Part shown: positions 31,366 through 43,812 of the stretch, piece by piece
Position numbering within the stretch: position 1 is the first letter of the stretch
Layout of the letters: each line of letters begins with the position of its first letter
Source of the DNA: Aegilops tauschii subsp. strangulata
Taxonomy: Eukaryota > Streptophyta > Magnoliopsida > Poales > Poaceae
Assembly: GCF_002575655.3 (NCBI RefSeq)
Contig: NC_053040.3
Coordinates: 353,157,267 to 353,221,266, forward strand
Direction: 5' to 3'
DNA: 64,000 nucleotides
Notes under the pieces: generated by a model
Told to the model about the DNA's origin: nothing
Databases searched by the model: none
Seen by the model: only the letters and a program-made list of their open reading frames with translations
Translations under genes and position numbers: made by a program

Positions 31366-34300
31366 TGTAATGCCCCGGATTCGATGCGTCAGGTGTCTTC
31401 CAGTTATTCGCCGTCGTTGCCATGTCTTTTGCTTGCGCGTTGCACTTTGCCATGTCATCATCTGCATTTCATCTGCATGTTTTTCAAAACTTGCATCCGT
31501 TCGGGTCCTCCCAGTTCTTTCCGTTGTCCGCTTTGAGCCCGACCTCTCCCACTCGCGCCCGTCGCCCCTCTCAGACCTTGTTTCGTGAGCGGGAGAAAAA
31601 TGTTCTCGGAATGGACCGAGATTTGCCGAGTGGCCTTGGTATATCACCGGTAGACCGACCGTCAAATTTCGTTCCATTTGGAGGTCGTTTGACGCCCCAA
31701 CGGTTAACCGAGCTAACCGAAACCCCCCTTCTCTTTGCAGCCCAGCACCTCTTCACTCAGCCCACCTAGCCCATCCAAACCCCGTCCATGTTCTCGGTCG
31801 TTGGATCACGATCGTGTGGGCGAAAACCGCACCTCATTGGACTCTCCTAGCTCCCTCTACCTATATATAGGTGTCTCCCCCCGAAATTCTCGCAAATGAA
31901 ACCCTAGCCCCGCTCCTCTCGCGCCGCCGGACGAAAACCCTGTCGCCGGACGTGTCCGCCGGCCACGTCCCCTGCACCAATCGGGCGCCGCCACGTCAGC
32001 AACCCCGCCGCCTCAGCCAACTGCGCGCCGCCACGCGTCCCCGCGCCCGCGCCCACTTCGCCGCCACCCGCGGGGGCCCGCCGGGGCCCGAGCGAGGCCC
32101 TCTCCGGCCCAGCCGTCCCCGCTGCCGCGCTGACCCCGCGGGTCCTCCGACCTCGTCGCCGGCCCCGCCCGGCCGTATCTCGCGCCGCGGCTCCAGGAGC
32201 CGCCGGATCCGGCCCCGTCGACGCCCGTCCGCAGCCCCGAGCTCCTCTCCTTCGCCGCCGACCGCGCTCGCCTCTGCCGTCGGGCGACCCGCGCCGTCCC
32301 TTTGTCGTCCTCGTGCCGGGATCCGGCGAGGCCGCCGCCCCTCGCCCGGATCCGGCGACCGCGCCGCCGCCGTCTTGCGGGATCGGGAGGAGCCCGATCT
32401 GCGCCTCCCCGTCCGGCCCAGATCCAGGCCCAGCTGGCCCGCTCCCTCCGGCCCAGGCCTTCTCCTCTCCACGTGCTGGGCCTCAGCCCATGGTGAGATG
32501 ACCGCTACCCCTTGCCCGTGCGTAGAGTAGTTATATTGCGCTTGCTCTGTTTTTTTCATAAAACGGCCAAGTCCCTGAGATTTTTGCATTCGGGTGCACT
32601 GTTCATTACATCATAACTTCATGTGTACTGCTCTGTTTTGCGTGAATAATATATAGAAATGTTCATCATGAGATGCTCTTCATTTTGTTCCATTGTGCCA
32701 TGCTTGTTTGAGTCCATCTTGATGCCCTAATCATCGTTGCAAAAGTGCTATATGATCTTAACTGCTGTCTGCTATCAGAACTTGGTGATTTGTCTTTTCC
32801 ATTGCATTTTGTGTGTGCATCCTATGAGCATGAACTCTACATGTGTTTTGATATACATCATGCCATCTTTACAGTGGTGCAAGTCTTGTATTTTTAGAAT
32901 CTCTGTGGTGACTAGCACAAGCATGCAAAGTAGCCTCCGTGATGTTGCTGATTTCTGTGACTGTCATTTCTGCTAACTCTGTAGCTGTAGCATTGTGATG
33001 CTATATAAACCTGCTGCTACAATGAGTTCTATGCTTAATCTGGAGATTTTCACTAAGGATGTTTTGTTATACATGTTATGCTCTATCCATCTATGCCTTT
33101 GGTTGCATTTATAGCCTGCTGTAGCTTGTTGTAATCTTGCTCCAAACTTGCTAAATAATGTTGCTGTCAGCCTGTTAACATTAAGTTCGTTATTTCCATG
33201 TGTTTTGCTAGTGATCCATGTACCCTATGGCTATGCTATTGCCATGCTTAGCTCTATTTATGCCATCTTACTGTTGGTTACCTTGTCATGCCATGTATTG
33301 CTCTGTGGTGAGTGGTTCAAGCTCACCAACATGCCTACTTATCGTTGTTTCTGCCATGCACTGTTATTTTCACTGTCTGAATCTGTCATATAACTTGCTA
33401 TGTTTACATGGGTGCCATCATATCTTATGTGCCTTTTTGGCTCGTGATCAGTAAGGGCCTTTTGTTCTATGCAATTAGTAAATTCATGACATGCCTTTGT
33501 TTTCTATGATCTGTTCCTGTAGCATGCTGTTTGATAGCTCTAAACTTTGCAACCTGATGTTATTTCTGCCATGTCCAGTAATTTCTGCTAAGCCTGTGAA
33601 ACTGTTATTATTTGTAATCTTGCCATGTTCTTTTGAGCATGTTCTAGTGATTTCTGAAGATAGCTCAGTGTTCATTTTTTGTCATGCTTTACCTGTACTT
33701 CATGTACATGGTTTTGCTTTCATGTTAGGGTGCTGTAGTATATTGTTTTGATGCTTACAAGATGCCTAGTTGCTGTTTTGGTCAGATTGTTGTTATATCT
33801 TGTTTGGAGTGTATGTGTTGCACCGTTGCTCCGTTTTGAGCATGCTATATATGTAACTTGCTTAGAATTGCATGTAGCTTCATATTATCATGTTGCATCC
33901 TTGTTTTGAGGTGTTTGCTTGATGTTTGGATGTATTTTGTATCAATGCCATGTTCAACTTGTTTTGCTCATATCTTCTAGGCCATAGCTCCGAATCTAAT
34001 GAACTTTATATGTAACTTGACTAGAATTTCGTGTAGATCATCTTGGTGCATCTTAACTTGCTGTTTAACAACTTTAACATAAGGTTTATTCAGATCTGGA
34101 CCAATTTCGAAATTTGTATATGAGGTCTTACCGGAATTGTTATATGTTGTTTCCGGCCTCATTTAAACTTGCTTTGATGTGTTGTTCTTGTATGCACCAT
34201 CTCTTGTCATGAGTAGCTTCATGTAGCCTTGTCATGCATCATACTTGATTGAGCATCATGCCTTGTTCATGTGTGGTGTGTTTACCATGTTGTGTGATTC

Positions 34301-35721
34301 TTCTCGATAGTTCCTGTTTCGTTGTGATCGTGAGGATTCGTTCGTCTACGATTGGTCGTCTTCGTGGCTTCATCTTCTTCATGGACTCGTTCTTCTTCCT
34401 AGTGGGATTTCAGGCAAGATGAACGTCACCTTGGATCTCATTACTATCATTGCTATGCTAGTTGCTTCGTTCTATCGCTATGCTGCGCTACCTATCACTT
34501 GCTCTTCAAGCCTCCCAAATTGCCATGAACCTCTAAACTTTGTCACCCTTCCTAGCAAACCATTGTTTGGCTATGTTACCGCTTTGCTCAGCCCCTCTTA
34601 TAGCGTTTCTAGTTGCAGGTGAAGATGAAGATTGCTCCATGTTGGATTATGTTTATGTTGGGATATCACAATATCTCTTATATTATTAATGCATTTATAT
34701 ACTTGGTAAAGGGTGGAAGGCTCGGCCTTATGCCTGGCGTTTTGTTCCACTCTTGCCACCCTAGTTTCCGTCATACCGGTGTTATGTTCCTTGATTTTTG
34801 CGTCCCTTACGCGGTTGGGTGATTTATGGGACCCCCTTGACAGTTCGCTTTGAATAAAACTCTTCCAGCAAGGCCCAACCTTGGTTTTACATTTGCCTCA
34901 CCTAGCCTTTTTCCCTTGGGAGTCGCGCATCCCGAGGGTCATCTTTATTTTAACCCCCCCGGGCTAGTGCTTCTCTAAGTGTTAGTCCGAACCGAGCTAC
35001 CTGCGGGGCCACCTCGGGGAAACTTGAGGGCTGGTTTTATTCGTAGCTAGTCTCATCTGGTGTTGCCCTGGGAACGAGATATGTGCAGCTCCTATCGGGA
35101 TTGTCGGCGCATCGGGCGGCTTTGCTGGTCTTGTTTTACCATTGTCGAAATGTCTTGTAACCGGGATTCCGAGACTGATCGGGTCTTCCCGGGAGAAGGA
35201 ATATCCTTCGTTGACCGTGAGAGCTTATAATGGGCTAAGTTGGGACACCCCTGCAGGGTATAAACTTTCGAGAGCCGTGCCCGCGGTTATGTGGCAAATG
35301 GGAATTTGTTAATATCCGGTTGTAGAGAACTTGACACTTGACTTAATTAAAACGCATCAACCGCGTGTGTAGCCGTGATGGTCTCTTTTCGGCGGAGTCC
35401 GAGAAGTGAACACGGTCTTTGGGTTATGTTTGACGTAAGTAGGAGTTCAGGATCACTTCTTGATCATTACTAGTGGACGACCGTTCCGTTGCTTCTCTTC
35501 TCGCTCTTATTTGCGTATGTTAGCCACCATACTTGCTTAGTCGCTGCTGCAACCTCACCACTTTACCCCTTCCTTTCCCTTTAAGCTTTGCTAGTCTTGA
35601 TACCCATGGTAATGGGATTGCTGAGTCCTCGTGGCTCACAGATTACTACAACAACAGTTGCAGGTACAGGTTTTGCGATGGTCATGACGCGAGAGCGATG
35701 TTACTTGTTTTGGAGTTCTTA
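31366..35721 (+). mobile_element. Large (>4.3 kb) LTR-like block, right end missing
   Basis: Begins TGTAATGCCCCGGATTCG immediately after TCTAT of the host LTR. A palindromic TATA box (CTATATATAG, 31861-31870) precedes a GC-rich leader (31890-32500). A long T-rich non-coding stretch and a region with the look of an LTR 3' part (polyadenylation-like AATAAA near 34854) follow. No gag or pol domain is found and no internal repeat of the start exists. The size fits solo LTRs of LARD-type elements such as Sukkula, but the family was not verified. The right end does not finish in CA plus TCTAT; it runs into host LTR at GTTCTTATTGC, so the end and about 43 bp of host are deleted. Confidence 0.6.
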
Positions 35722-35738
35722 TTGCATTACTCTGTTTT

Positions 35739-37160
35739 TGTTGGAGATATGCCCTAGAGGCAATCATGTATGATGATATTTCCTATGTGTTTATGAATAA
35801 AGATAGTCCTTGGATATTATCAATTATGTATATTAACAAGTACGTGACTTGTTTGTGGGACTATGCATTGTATGATTACTATCCTAAAAGGTCCCTAGTC
35901 GAAAGGGTTGTGTGGACGCGCAACCGACTAGACTAGCATATGACACGGTCGATGGCTCGGTCTCACTAGCCATGGAGCATTGGACGCTAACCGGATAATA
36001 TGGGCTCGAAAGGATCTGGTTGGATTCGACGTAGTCGGGAAAGAGTCGAGATAAGGTCCGAGTAGGACAGACCCAACTATGAGACGCAACGATATGCCAT
36101 CTGTGAGTCTCTAGTACAACATAGGTTCTATGTCCTAAGACCTGAGCTGGCGCATATACTCGGGATGGTGACAGACCTGCTTGTGCCGACCAAACGCTAC
36201 TCCGTGACTGGGTAGGTTTCAGGCTTGTCCAGACCCATGCTGCGAGACATGGTCGAGCAAGATGGGATTTGCCCCTCCGATCAGGAGAGATATACTCTGG
36301 GCCCCTCGTGTGATCCAACCAGGATAAGCATGGCCATGCGACAAGGATTATGAGATAATTTGGTTTGTGGTCGGCATCACTGGAACGAGAAAGAGGTCGG
36401 GCTAGCACAAGGATGACAGACTCGCCTTGAGCCCGACAACATATATCATGTTGCAAAAGGAATGGAAGTATGATGTACAGGTTCGCCAACCGGCTTCATT
36501 TTTTGCTTGGTGGTCGGCACGCCTTGCTAGAGGTCGCTACCAACCATGCAGTTCGGAGGTGCTCCGAACGGTGACCAAGCCGACTTGAACCTAAGGGGTC
36601 GCGCGCTTAAGGAAAGGAACCTACGAGGTTGGATCAGAGGACACTAGTCGGATGTGATCCGAGCTGTATTCGGACTGTGGCCGAGTAGACTTATGGGCTT
36701 TAGGGTCCGTGCGAGGCCCAAGTGTTGAGCCCGCGGCGGACGCCTATATAAAGTGGAGGTGCCGCACACTCATGTTTTGATCGCTTCGGCGATGTCACTA
36801 GGGTATGCATGTGTTGCGAATAGCCACCTCCACTCGCCGCCGGTTGTGTGATCAGACCTAGCAGTCAGCCGCACGAAGTTCCTGCACGCGCGGATACCGT
36901 TAGAGGCGGTGCACTTGCGCCGCTCCGGCGAACCTGTTCGCGGGACCCGATCGGCTACGTGGGAGACCGGCAAGGAGGATATGACTCCGGGAACGCGAGG
37001 TGACTCCAGGAACGCGCTGCCTCAACTCTACTTCCACTGCACGGCACTGCGCGTCTAGTGGTAATGATATGTGATCCATCTCCCATAGCATGTTCTTGGT
37101 TGTTCTGCGCGTAGGAAAATTTTAATTTGCAGTTGACGCACCCTACCGTAGAACCTAACA
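35739..37160 (+). repeat. 5' LTR of the copia element
   Basis: TG...CA ends; TATA box CTATATAAAG at 36744-36753. Confidence 0.95.
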
Positions 37161-37161
37161 G

Positions 37162-37172
37162 TGGTATCAGAG
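37162..37172 (+). other. Primer-binding site (initiator tRNA-Met)
   Basis: TGGTATCAGAG one base after the 5' LTR, the standard copia primer site complementary to initiator tRNA-Met. Confidence 0.9.
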
Positions 37173-38438
37173 TCTCTGCTCTAGGATTTGGATTCAGATC
37201 GTATGCATATTAGATATGTGGAGGCAGCTGATGAGATCTGTTGTCGTTGATGAGATCGGCTGTGTGCACGGTTGATGAGATCAACTGCACATGGGGATCG
37301 ACGTGGCTATGTTTTCTGTCAATCGGAGTCAATGAGGTCGTGACACAACCTACCCCTACCGGTCGGTATCCGCCATCGGGGTTAACAGTGAAACGTAAAT
37401 CCGAATCGGACTCGCGATAATTGATAAGATCGGTCAGATCAGAAAATTCGGCGCGATCGGAGTTCATATGTGATCTGTGATTTCCGAAAACGTTAAGCGC
37501 TGCCCCTTCGAACCCCGCCCGCTAACCGGCTAGCGGGACCACCGTGTGCGTATTGCCTTGTATTTCATACACGGTCACTCAAACCGGTAGAATGCGATTC
37601 TATGCATAACTTTATTTTGCAGGGTTTGATGTGAATAGTGGCTCATGTGTATGTGATGCATGTGTGTAAATTATACATGGCCTGCGTGTCATGTTTGTCA
37701 ACCGGCAGGAGCCAAAGTGTTGTCATTATATTGTATAACGACCTGCGTGTCGACTTGTGACTCTATGTAAAATTCATTACTAGTTGTAGTAGTTGGATAA
37801 TAGAGATAAGGTTGGTGGCTTGGCGTCCCGGCGTGACAAACAAGATGGAGTTCCTAGATGGTCATCAGAGTCGGAGCCGACCTGGAAGAATATCCATGAA
37901 GGAGCCATACTATTTCACAATATGTGTTTATTTGTGATTGTTATGCTTCTTTATTTCTATGCATGTTAGAATGGTAGAAAGATCCCTCGTGAATATCAAG
38001 CGAATCTCCATCCCCGATGTTGCACCTTCGGACGTCAAGTACGTCTAGTAGTGGGCTCATAAAATTGGGGTGCTGTTGGGTGTTCTTGAACTAAAGGGTT
38101 CGTGTCGGACACGGACATGCACTGCATCAGGTTAACTTGACAAGGCTATCAAAACGGTTTTGGGCCTTGTGGCAAAGGAGGTCGGGAGCCGGGGTATGAG
38201 ATACCTACCCGACCGACAGGAGTCGTATAGAGATATGATTAGCAAGGAGTTGCTTACCGGATAGGCATGTTGTCTAGCAGTGATGCTGAAGCTCACTAGT
38301 CGCATGTGCTAGTCGGATCCTGAATCACTAAGAGTTTGCGGAGGGATGCCAACTTCAGTGGGAGTATTTATATTTAAGGCTTGAATTACTCTACATAAAC
38401 ACATTGCTTAGTGAGTGCATATTTTCTGTTGTAGATCA
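37173..38438 (+). other. Copia 5' untranslated region
   Basis: About 1.27 kb of non-coding leader between the primer site and the gag ATG. It presumably holds packaging signals; none is recognisable by eye. Confidence 0.6.
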
Positions 38439-39240
38439 ATGGCACCACCTGCTCAACCCAACTTTGCATTGAAATCAGTTCTGGAAAAGGATAAACTGAA
38501 TGGAACAAACTTTACCACATGGTATAGAAATCTGAGAATTGTTCTCAAGCATGATAAAAAGGAACATGTTCTAGAGGATCCACTTCCAGAGGAACCTGCC
38601 GATAATGCTAATACCACAACCAGGAATGCCTACCAGAAACTCGTTGATGAATCAAACGAGATCAACTGCCATGCTGGCTTGTATGGAGCCCGATTTGCAG
38701 CAACATTTCGAAGACGTTGGGGCTTTCGATATGATCGAGAGTCTCAAGAGCATGTTTCAGGTACAGGCTAGGACCGAAAGGTTCAACGTCTGGCGATCCT
38801 TGATGGATTGTAAGCTGAAGGAAGGTGATCCACTGAGCCCGCATGTGATCAAGATGATCGGATATGTGCAAGCTTTGGATCGGTTGGGCTTCCCGCTCCT
38901 GGATGAGCTGGCTACTGATGCAGTTCCGAGTTCTCTGCCGCCTAGCTATGGGACATTCATCTCGAACTATCATATGCACGACATGGATAAGAAGCTCACT
39001 GAATTGCATGGGATGCTTAAGGTGGCAGAGTAAGATATTAAGAAAGGAACGCATCAAGTGTTGATGGTGCAGAACTCGGCTAAGTTCAAGAAGAGTTGGT
39101 CTAAGAAGAAGGCTAAGGCAAAGGGCACGGAGATTGTAACCTCTGTCGCTGCGCCGAAGTCAGGACCAGACTCAAAGACCATGCTATCACTGCAAGGAAA
39201 CCGGTCACTGGAAGAGGAACTGTAGCAAGTGGCTTGCAGA
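38439..39240 (+). pseudogene. Copia gag, frameshifted
   Basis: The ATG at 38439 opens MAPPAQPNFALKSVLEKDKL followed by NGTNFTTWYRNLRIVLKH, the usual copia gag start. The frame shifts at about 38660; the gag helix region LQQHFEDVGAFDMIESLKSM and RTERFNVWRSLMDCKLKEG continues in another frame. A TAA interrupts at 39031-39033. In a third frame a zinc knuckle reads CYHCKETGHWKRNC (about 39182-39223), the CX2CX4HX4C RNA-binding motif. The protein would form the RNA-packaging particle. Two shifts and one stop make it non-functional. Confidence 0.85.
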
Positions 39241-39253
39241 GCATGGCAAGAAG

Positions 39254-40177
39254 GCTGGGAATGCTGCTTCAGGCAAAGGTACACTTGTTGCATATGTTAT
39301 AGACATTTACCTTGCTGACATACCTAGTAGCTCTTGGGTATTTGATACCGGATCGGTTGTTCATATTTGCAACTCGATGCAGGGGCTGGTAAGAACTAGG
39401 CGTGTGGCACAAGGGGAGATTGACATCAAGGTCGGCAACAAAGCAAGAGTTGCTGCGTTGGAGGTCAGCATGATGCAACTCCAGCTTCCTTCTGGATTTA
39501 TTTTGGAATTGAATAATTGTTATTACATTCATGCACTTAGTCGAAACATTCTTTCTGCCTCATGCTTGATGAGTCAGGGTTATGAATTCAATTTAAAGGA
39601 TAATGGTTGTTCGTTTTATTTGAATGGTATGTTCCACGGCTATGCACCCGTTGTTGATGGGCTATTTATATTGAATCTAGAAGCGGAACTGGTCTATAAT
39701 GTGAATGTTAAGAGGCATAAGCCTAATGAGATAAATCTGACATACTTCTAGCATTGCCGGCTTGGACACATTAGTCTGAAACGCATGAAGAAGCTCCATG
39801 ATGATGGGCTCCTAACTTCGTCTGACTTCGGGTCGTTCGAGACATGCGAATCATGCTTGCTCGGCAAGATGACTAAGTCTCCTTTCGCAAAGAGTTGCGA
39901 GAGGGCATCCGAGCTGTTGGAGCTTATACAAAGTGATGTGTGTGGTCCAATGAGAACAACTGCCAGCGGTGGCTATCAGTACTTCGTGACTTTTACCGAC
40001 GACTTGAGTAGATATGGATATATCTATTTGATGAGGCACAAGTCGGAAACTTTTGAAAAGTTCAAAGAGTTTCAGAACAAGGTTGAAAATCAGCTTGGCA
40101 AGACTATAAAGCTTCTACGATCAGATCGTGGAGGTGAGTACATGAGCCAGGAGTTTGATGATCATCTGAAAAGCTGA
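39254..40177 (+). pseudogene. Copia protease and integrase N-terminal part
   Basis: The aspartic protease motif WVFDTGSVVHI lies at about 39336-39368. The GAG-pre-integrase region is next, with a TAG at 39749 before HCRLGHISLKRMKKL. The integrase zinc finger uses His-His in that segment and Cys-Cys in ETCESCLLGK. The catalytic triad is D in LIQSDVCGPM, D in FTDDLSRYGY and E in DRGGEYMSQEF. A TGA at 40175-40177 ends the open stretch just after the third catalytic residue. Confidence 0.88.
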
Positions 40178-40909
40178 GGTATAGTACCTCAGCTCACACC
40201 TCCGGGTACGCCACAGTGAAACGACGTGTCAGAACGGAGGAATAGGACCTTGTTGGACATGGTCCGGTCTATGATGAGCAAATTGGATTTACCCTTGTAA
40301 TTCTGGGGATATGCTCTAGAAATTACAGCTTTCACACTTAACAGGGTACCATCAAAATCCGTAGACAAGACAGCACATGAGATGTGGACCGGGAAGAGTC
40401 TCAGTTTGTCTTTTCTAAAGATTTGGGGTTGTGAAGCATGTGTCAAGAAACTTATGTCAGACAAGCTTACACCTAAGTCGGATAAATGCATATTCGTGGG
40501 ATATCCGAGGGAAACCTTGGGATATAGCTTCTACAACCGGGAGGAGAACAAAGTGTTTGTTGCTCAGAACGGGGTTTTCCTTGAGAAAGAGTTTCTCAGT
40601 TGGGAGGCCAGTGGGAGGACAGTCCGACTCGAAGAAATTCGAGAACCACTTGGGGACGGCTCGGCTGGTGACGAGATCATACCGGAGTCAGTCAGGGAAC
40701 CCGTAGTGGAAGCGGCACCGGAATCACGGAGGTCGGAAAGATTGCGCAGAGTGCGTGATGTATTGTTGCTAGAAAGTGACGAGCCGGCCACGTATGCAGA
40801 AGCGATGGTGAGCCCAGATTCTGAGGCATGGCTGGAGGCCATGAGATTCGAGTTAAAGTCCATGGATGAGAATCAAGTCTGGGACTTGGTTGATCCGCGC
40901 CTGGCGTAA
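40178..40909 (+). pseudogene. Copia integrase C-terminal part
   Basis: After the stop, degraded sequence (to about 40380) leads into an open frame of 175 codons. It has CIFVGYPRETLGYSFYNREE and NKVFVAQNGVFLEKEFL, the typical post-integrase segment of plant copia, then an acidic linker and the start of RT (TYAEAMVSPDSEAWLEAMRF, KSMDENQVWDLVD). It ends in a TAA at 40907-40909, where a shift separates it from the main RT frame. Confidence 0.85.
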
Positions 40910-40950
40910 CAGCCATTGGTTGCAAATGGGTCTTTAAGAAGAAAACCGAT

Positions 40951-42350
40951 GTGGATGGAAATGTTCAAATCCACAAAGCTCGTCTTGTCGCTAAGGGTTA
41001 TGGACAAGTTCAAGGAATTGACTATGACAAGACTTACTCGCTGGTAGCGATGCTGAAGTCGGTGAGGATCGTACTAGCTATAGCTGCATATTTCGATTAC
41101 GAGATATGGCAGATGGATGTCAAGACGACTTTCCTTCACGGAAATTTAACCGAGGACGTGTATATGATACAACCCGAGGGTTTTGTCAATCCGACTAGCA
41201 CTAGTAAGGTATGCAAGCTCAAGAGATCCATTTATGGGTTGAGGCAAGCATCTCGGAGCTGGAATATTCGTTTTGATGAGGTCGTCACTGGTCTCGGTTT
41301 CATCAAAAGCAAAGAGGACGCTTGTTTATACAAGAAGTTAAGTGGGAGCTCGATAGTGTTTTTGATCTTCTATGTGGATGACATATTGTTGATCAGAAAC
41401 GATGTTTCGATGCTGAACTTGGTCAAGGAGTCATTGAATGGTAAGTTTTCGATGAAGGACCTTGGTGAGGCAGTGTATATTTTAGGCATTAAGATCTATA
41501 GAGATAGATCGAGGAGGCTACTCGGCTTAAGCCAGAGCACGTACATAGATAAAGTGTTGAAGCAGTTCAACATGAGTGAGGCGAAGAAAGGGTTCTTGCC
41601 ACTCTCACATGGTATAAGGCTAAGCGAGACTCAGAGTCCTTCGACATCTGATGAGCGAAGTAGGATGAGTAGGATTACGTATGCCTCGGCAATCGGATCC
41701 ATCATGTATGCCATGTTATGTACAAGGCCTGATGTTGCTTTTACAATAAGCCTAACAAGCAGATACCAGGCCAACCCAGGTGAGAGTCACTCGGCAGCGG
41801 TAAAGACTATTTTGAAGTACCTAAAAAGGACTAAAGAGATGTTCCTAGTTTATGGAGGTGAGGAGGAGCTCGTCATAAGGGGTTACGCCGATGCTAGTTT
41901 CCAAACCGACAGAGATGATTGTCGATCACAGTCCGGATTCGTGTACGTCATGAACGGAGGAGCAGTGAGCTGGATGATTTCCAAGCAAGATACGGTGGCC
42001 GATTCTACTATAGAAGCCGAATACATTGCGGCTTGTGAAGCTGCAAAGGAAGGTGTTTGGATCCAGCATTTTCTGGATGATCTTGGTATTTTCCCAGCCT
42101 CGGTGAAACCGTTGGACCTTTATTGTGATAATTCTGGTGCCATCGCACAAGCCAAGGAGCCGAGGAATCACCACAAGGTAAAACACATAGATCGGAAATA
42201 TCACCTAATATGAAAGATCGTAAAGAATGGTGATGTAGAGTTATGCAAAATTCACACGAATGCAAATGTTGCAGATCCGTTGACTAAGCCACTTCCACAA
42301 CCCAAGCATGAGGGGCATGTTAGAGCTATGGGCATTCGATGTCTATTTGA
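40951..42350 (+). pseudogene. Copia reverse transcriptase and RNase H
   Basis: About 420 open codons: NVQIHKARLVAKGYGQVQGI, IWQMDVKTTFLHGNLTEDVY, LKRSIYGLRQASRSWNIRF, the catalytic FYVDDILLIRND, then RNase H residues D in YADASFQTDRDD, E in STIEAEYIAACEAAKE and D in LYCDNSGAIAQAKEP. A TGA at 42211-42213 truncates it; the conserved tail (NANVADPLTKPLPQPKHEGH) continues in frame to about 42353. RT would copy the RNA genome. Catalytic residues survive, but V-A-M replaces the usual V-[VA]-K after SL near the start and the single stop removes the end. Confidence 0.9.
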
Positions 42351-42363
42351 TTGACTCTAGTGC

Positions 42364-42374
42364 AAGTGGGAGAC
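42364..42374 (+). other. Polypurine tract of the copia element
   Basis: AAGTGGGAGAC immediately precedes the right LTR. Confidence 0.85.
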
Positions 42375-43812
42375 TGTTGGAGATATGCCCTAGAGGCAAT
42401 CATGTATGATGATATTTCCTATGTGTTTATGAATAAAGATAGTCCTTGGACATTATCAATTATGTATATTAACAAGTTCGTGACTTGTTTGTGGGACTAT
42501 GCATTGTATGATTACTATCCTAAAAGGTCCCTAGTCGAAAGGGTTGTGTGGACGCGCAACCGACTAGACTAGCATATGACACGGTCGATGGCTCGGTCTC
42601 ACTAGCCATGGAGCATTGGACGCTAACCGGATAATATGGGCTCGAAAGGATCTGGTTGGATTCGACGTAGTCGGGTCCGAGTCGAGATAAGGTCCGAGTA
42701 GGACAGACCCAACTATGAGACGCAACGATATGCCATCTGTGAGTCTCTAGTACAACATACGTTCTATGTCCTAAGACCTAAGCTGGCGCATATACTCGGG
42801 ATGGTGACAGACCTGCTTTGGGCCGACCAAATGCTACTCCATGACTGGGTAGTTACAAAGGTAGGTTTCAGGCTTGTCCAGACCCATGTTGCGAGACATG
42901 GTCGAGCAAGATGGGATTTGCCCCTCCGATCAGGAGAGATATACTCTGGGCCCCTCATGTGATCCAACCAGGATAAGCATGGCCATGCGACAAGGATTAT
43001 GAAATAACCCGGTTTGTGATCGGCATCACTGGAACGAGAAAGAGGTCGGGCTAGCACAAGGATGACAGACTCGCCTTGAGACCGACAACATATATCATGT
43101 GGCAAAAGGAATGGAAGTATGATGTACAGGTTCGCCAACCAGCTTCATTGTCTGCTTGGTGGTCGACACGCCTTGCTAGAGGCCGCTACCAACCATGCAG
43201 TTCGGAGGTGATTCGAACTGTGACCAAGTCGACTTGAACCTAAGGGGTCGCGCGCTTAAGGGAAAGAACCTACGAGGTCGGATCCGAGAACACTGGTCGG
43301 ATGTGATCCGAGCTGTATTCGGATTATGGACTAGTAGACTTATGGGCTTTAGGGTCCGTGCGAGGCCCAAGTGTTGAGCCCGCGACGGACGCCTATATAA
43401 AGTGGAGGTGCCGCACACTCATGTTTTGATCGCTTCGGCGCTGTCACTAGGGTTTGCATGTGTTGCGAATAGCCACCTCCACTCGCCACCGGTTGTGTGA
43501 TCGGACCTAGCAGTCCGCCGCACGACGTTCCTCCTGCACGCACGGATACCATTAGAGGCGGTGCACTTGCGCCGCTCCGGCGAACCTGTTCGCGGGACCC
43601 GATCGGCTACGTGGGAGACTGGCAAGGAGGATACGACTCCGGGAACGCGAGGCGACTCCGGGAACGCGCTGCCTCAACTCTACTTCCGCTGCACGACACT
43701 ACACGTCTAGTGGTAACGATATGTGATCCATCTCCCGTAGCATGTTCTTGGTTGTTCTGCGCATAGGAAAATTTTAATTTGCAGTCGACACACCCTACCG
43801 TAGAACCTAACA
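42375..43812 (+). repeat. 3' LTR of the copia element
   Basis: 1438 bp; TATA box CTATATAAAG at 43393-43402. It has a 12-bp segment near 42852 that the left LTR lacks. Confidence 0.95.

Larger units (their letters stand above)
35739..43812 (+). mobile_element. Complete copia LTR retrotransposon, 8.1 kb
   Basis: Flanked by GTTTT duplications (35734-35738 and 43813-43817). LTRs of 1422 and 1438 bp start TGTTGGAGATATGCCCTAG and end GAACCTAACA. Initiator-Met primer site, gag, protease, integrase, RT and RNase H follow in copia order, with a purine tract before the right LTR. By-eye LTR comparison shows roughly 60 substitutions plus small indels (about 4%), so it is older than the Tat element. Coding frames contain several stops and shifts, so it is not autonomous. 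Confidence 0.95.

Noticed and set aside
31871..32589. 219- and 197-codon frames in the GC-rich leader of the large LTR block
   Set aside because: They are Pro/Arg/Ala low-complexity, open on both strands, directly after an LTR TATA box. This is typical of LTR leader sequence, not a gene.
35884..37091. Minus-strand frames within the copia LTRs (also 42764-43625)
   Set aside because: They are present in both LTRs as non-coding sequence and interrupted differently in each. They are shadows of LTR conservation.
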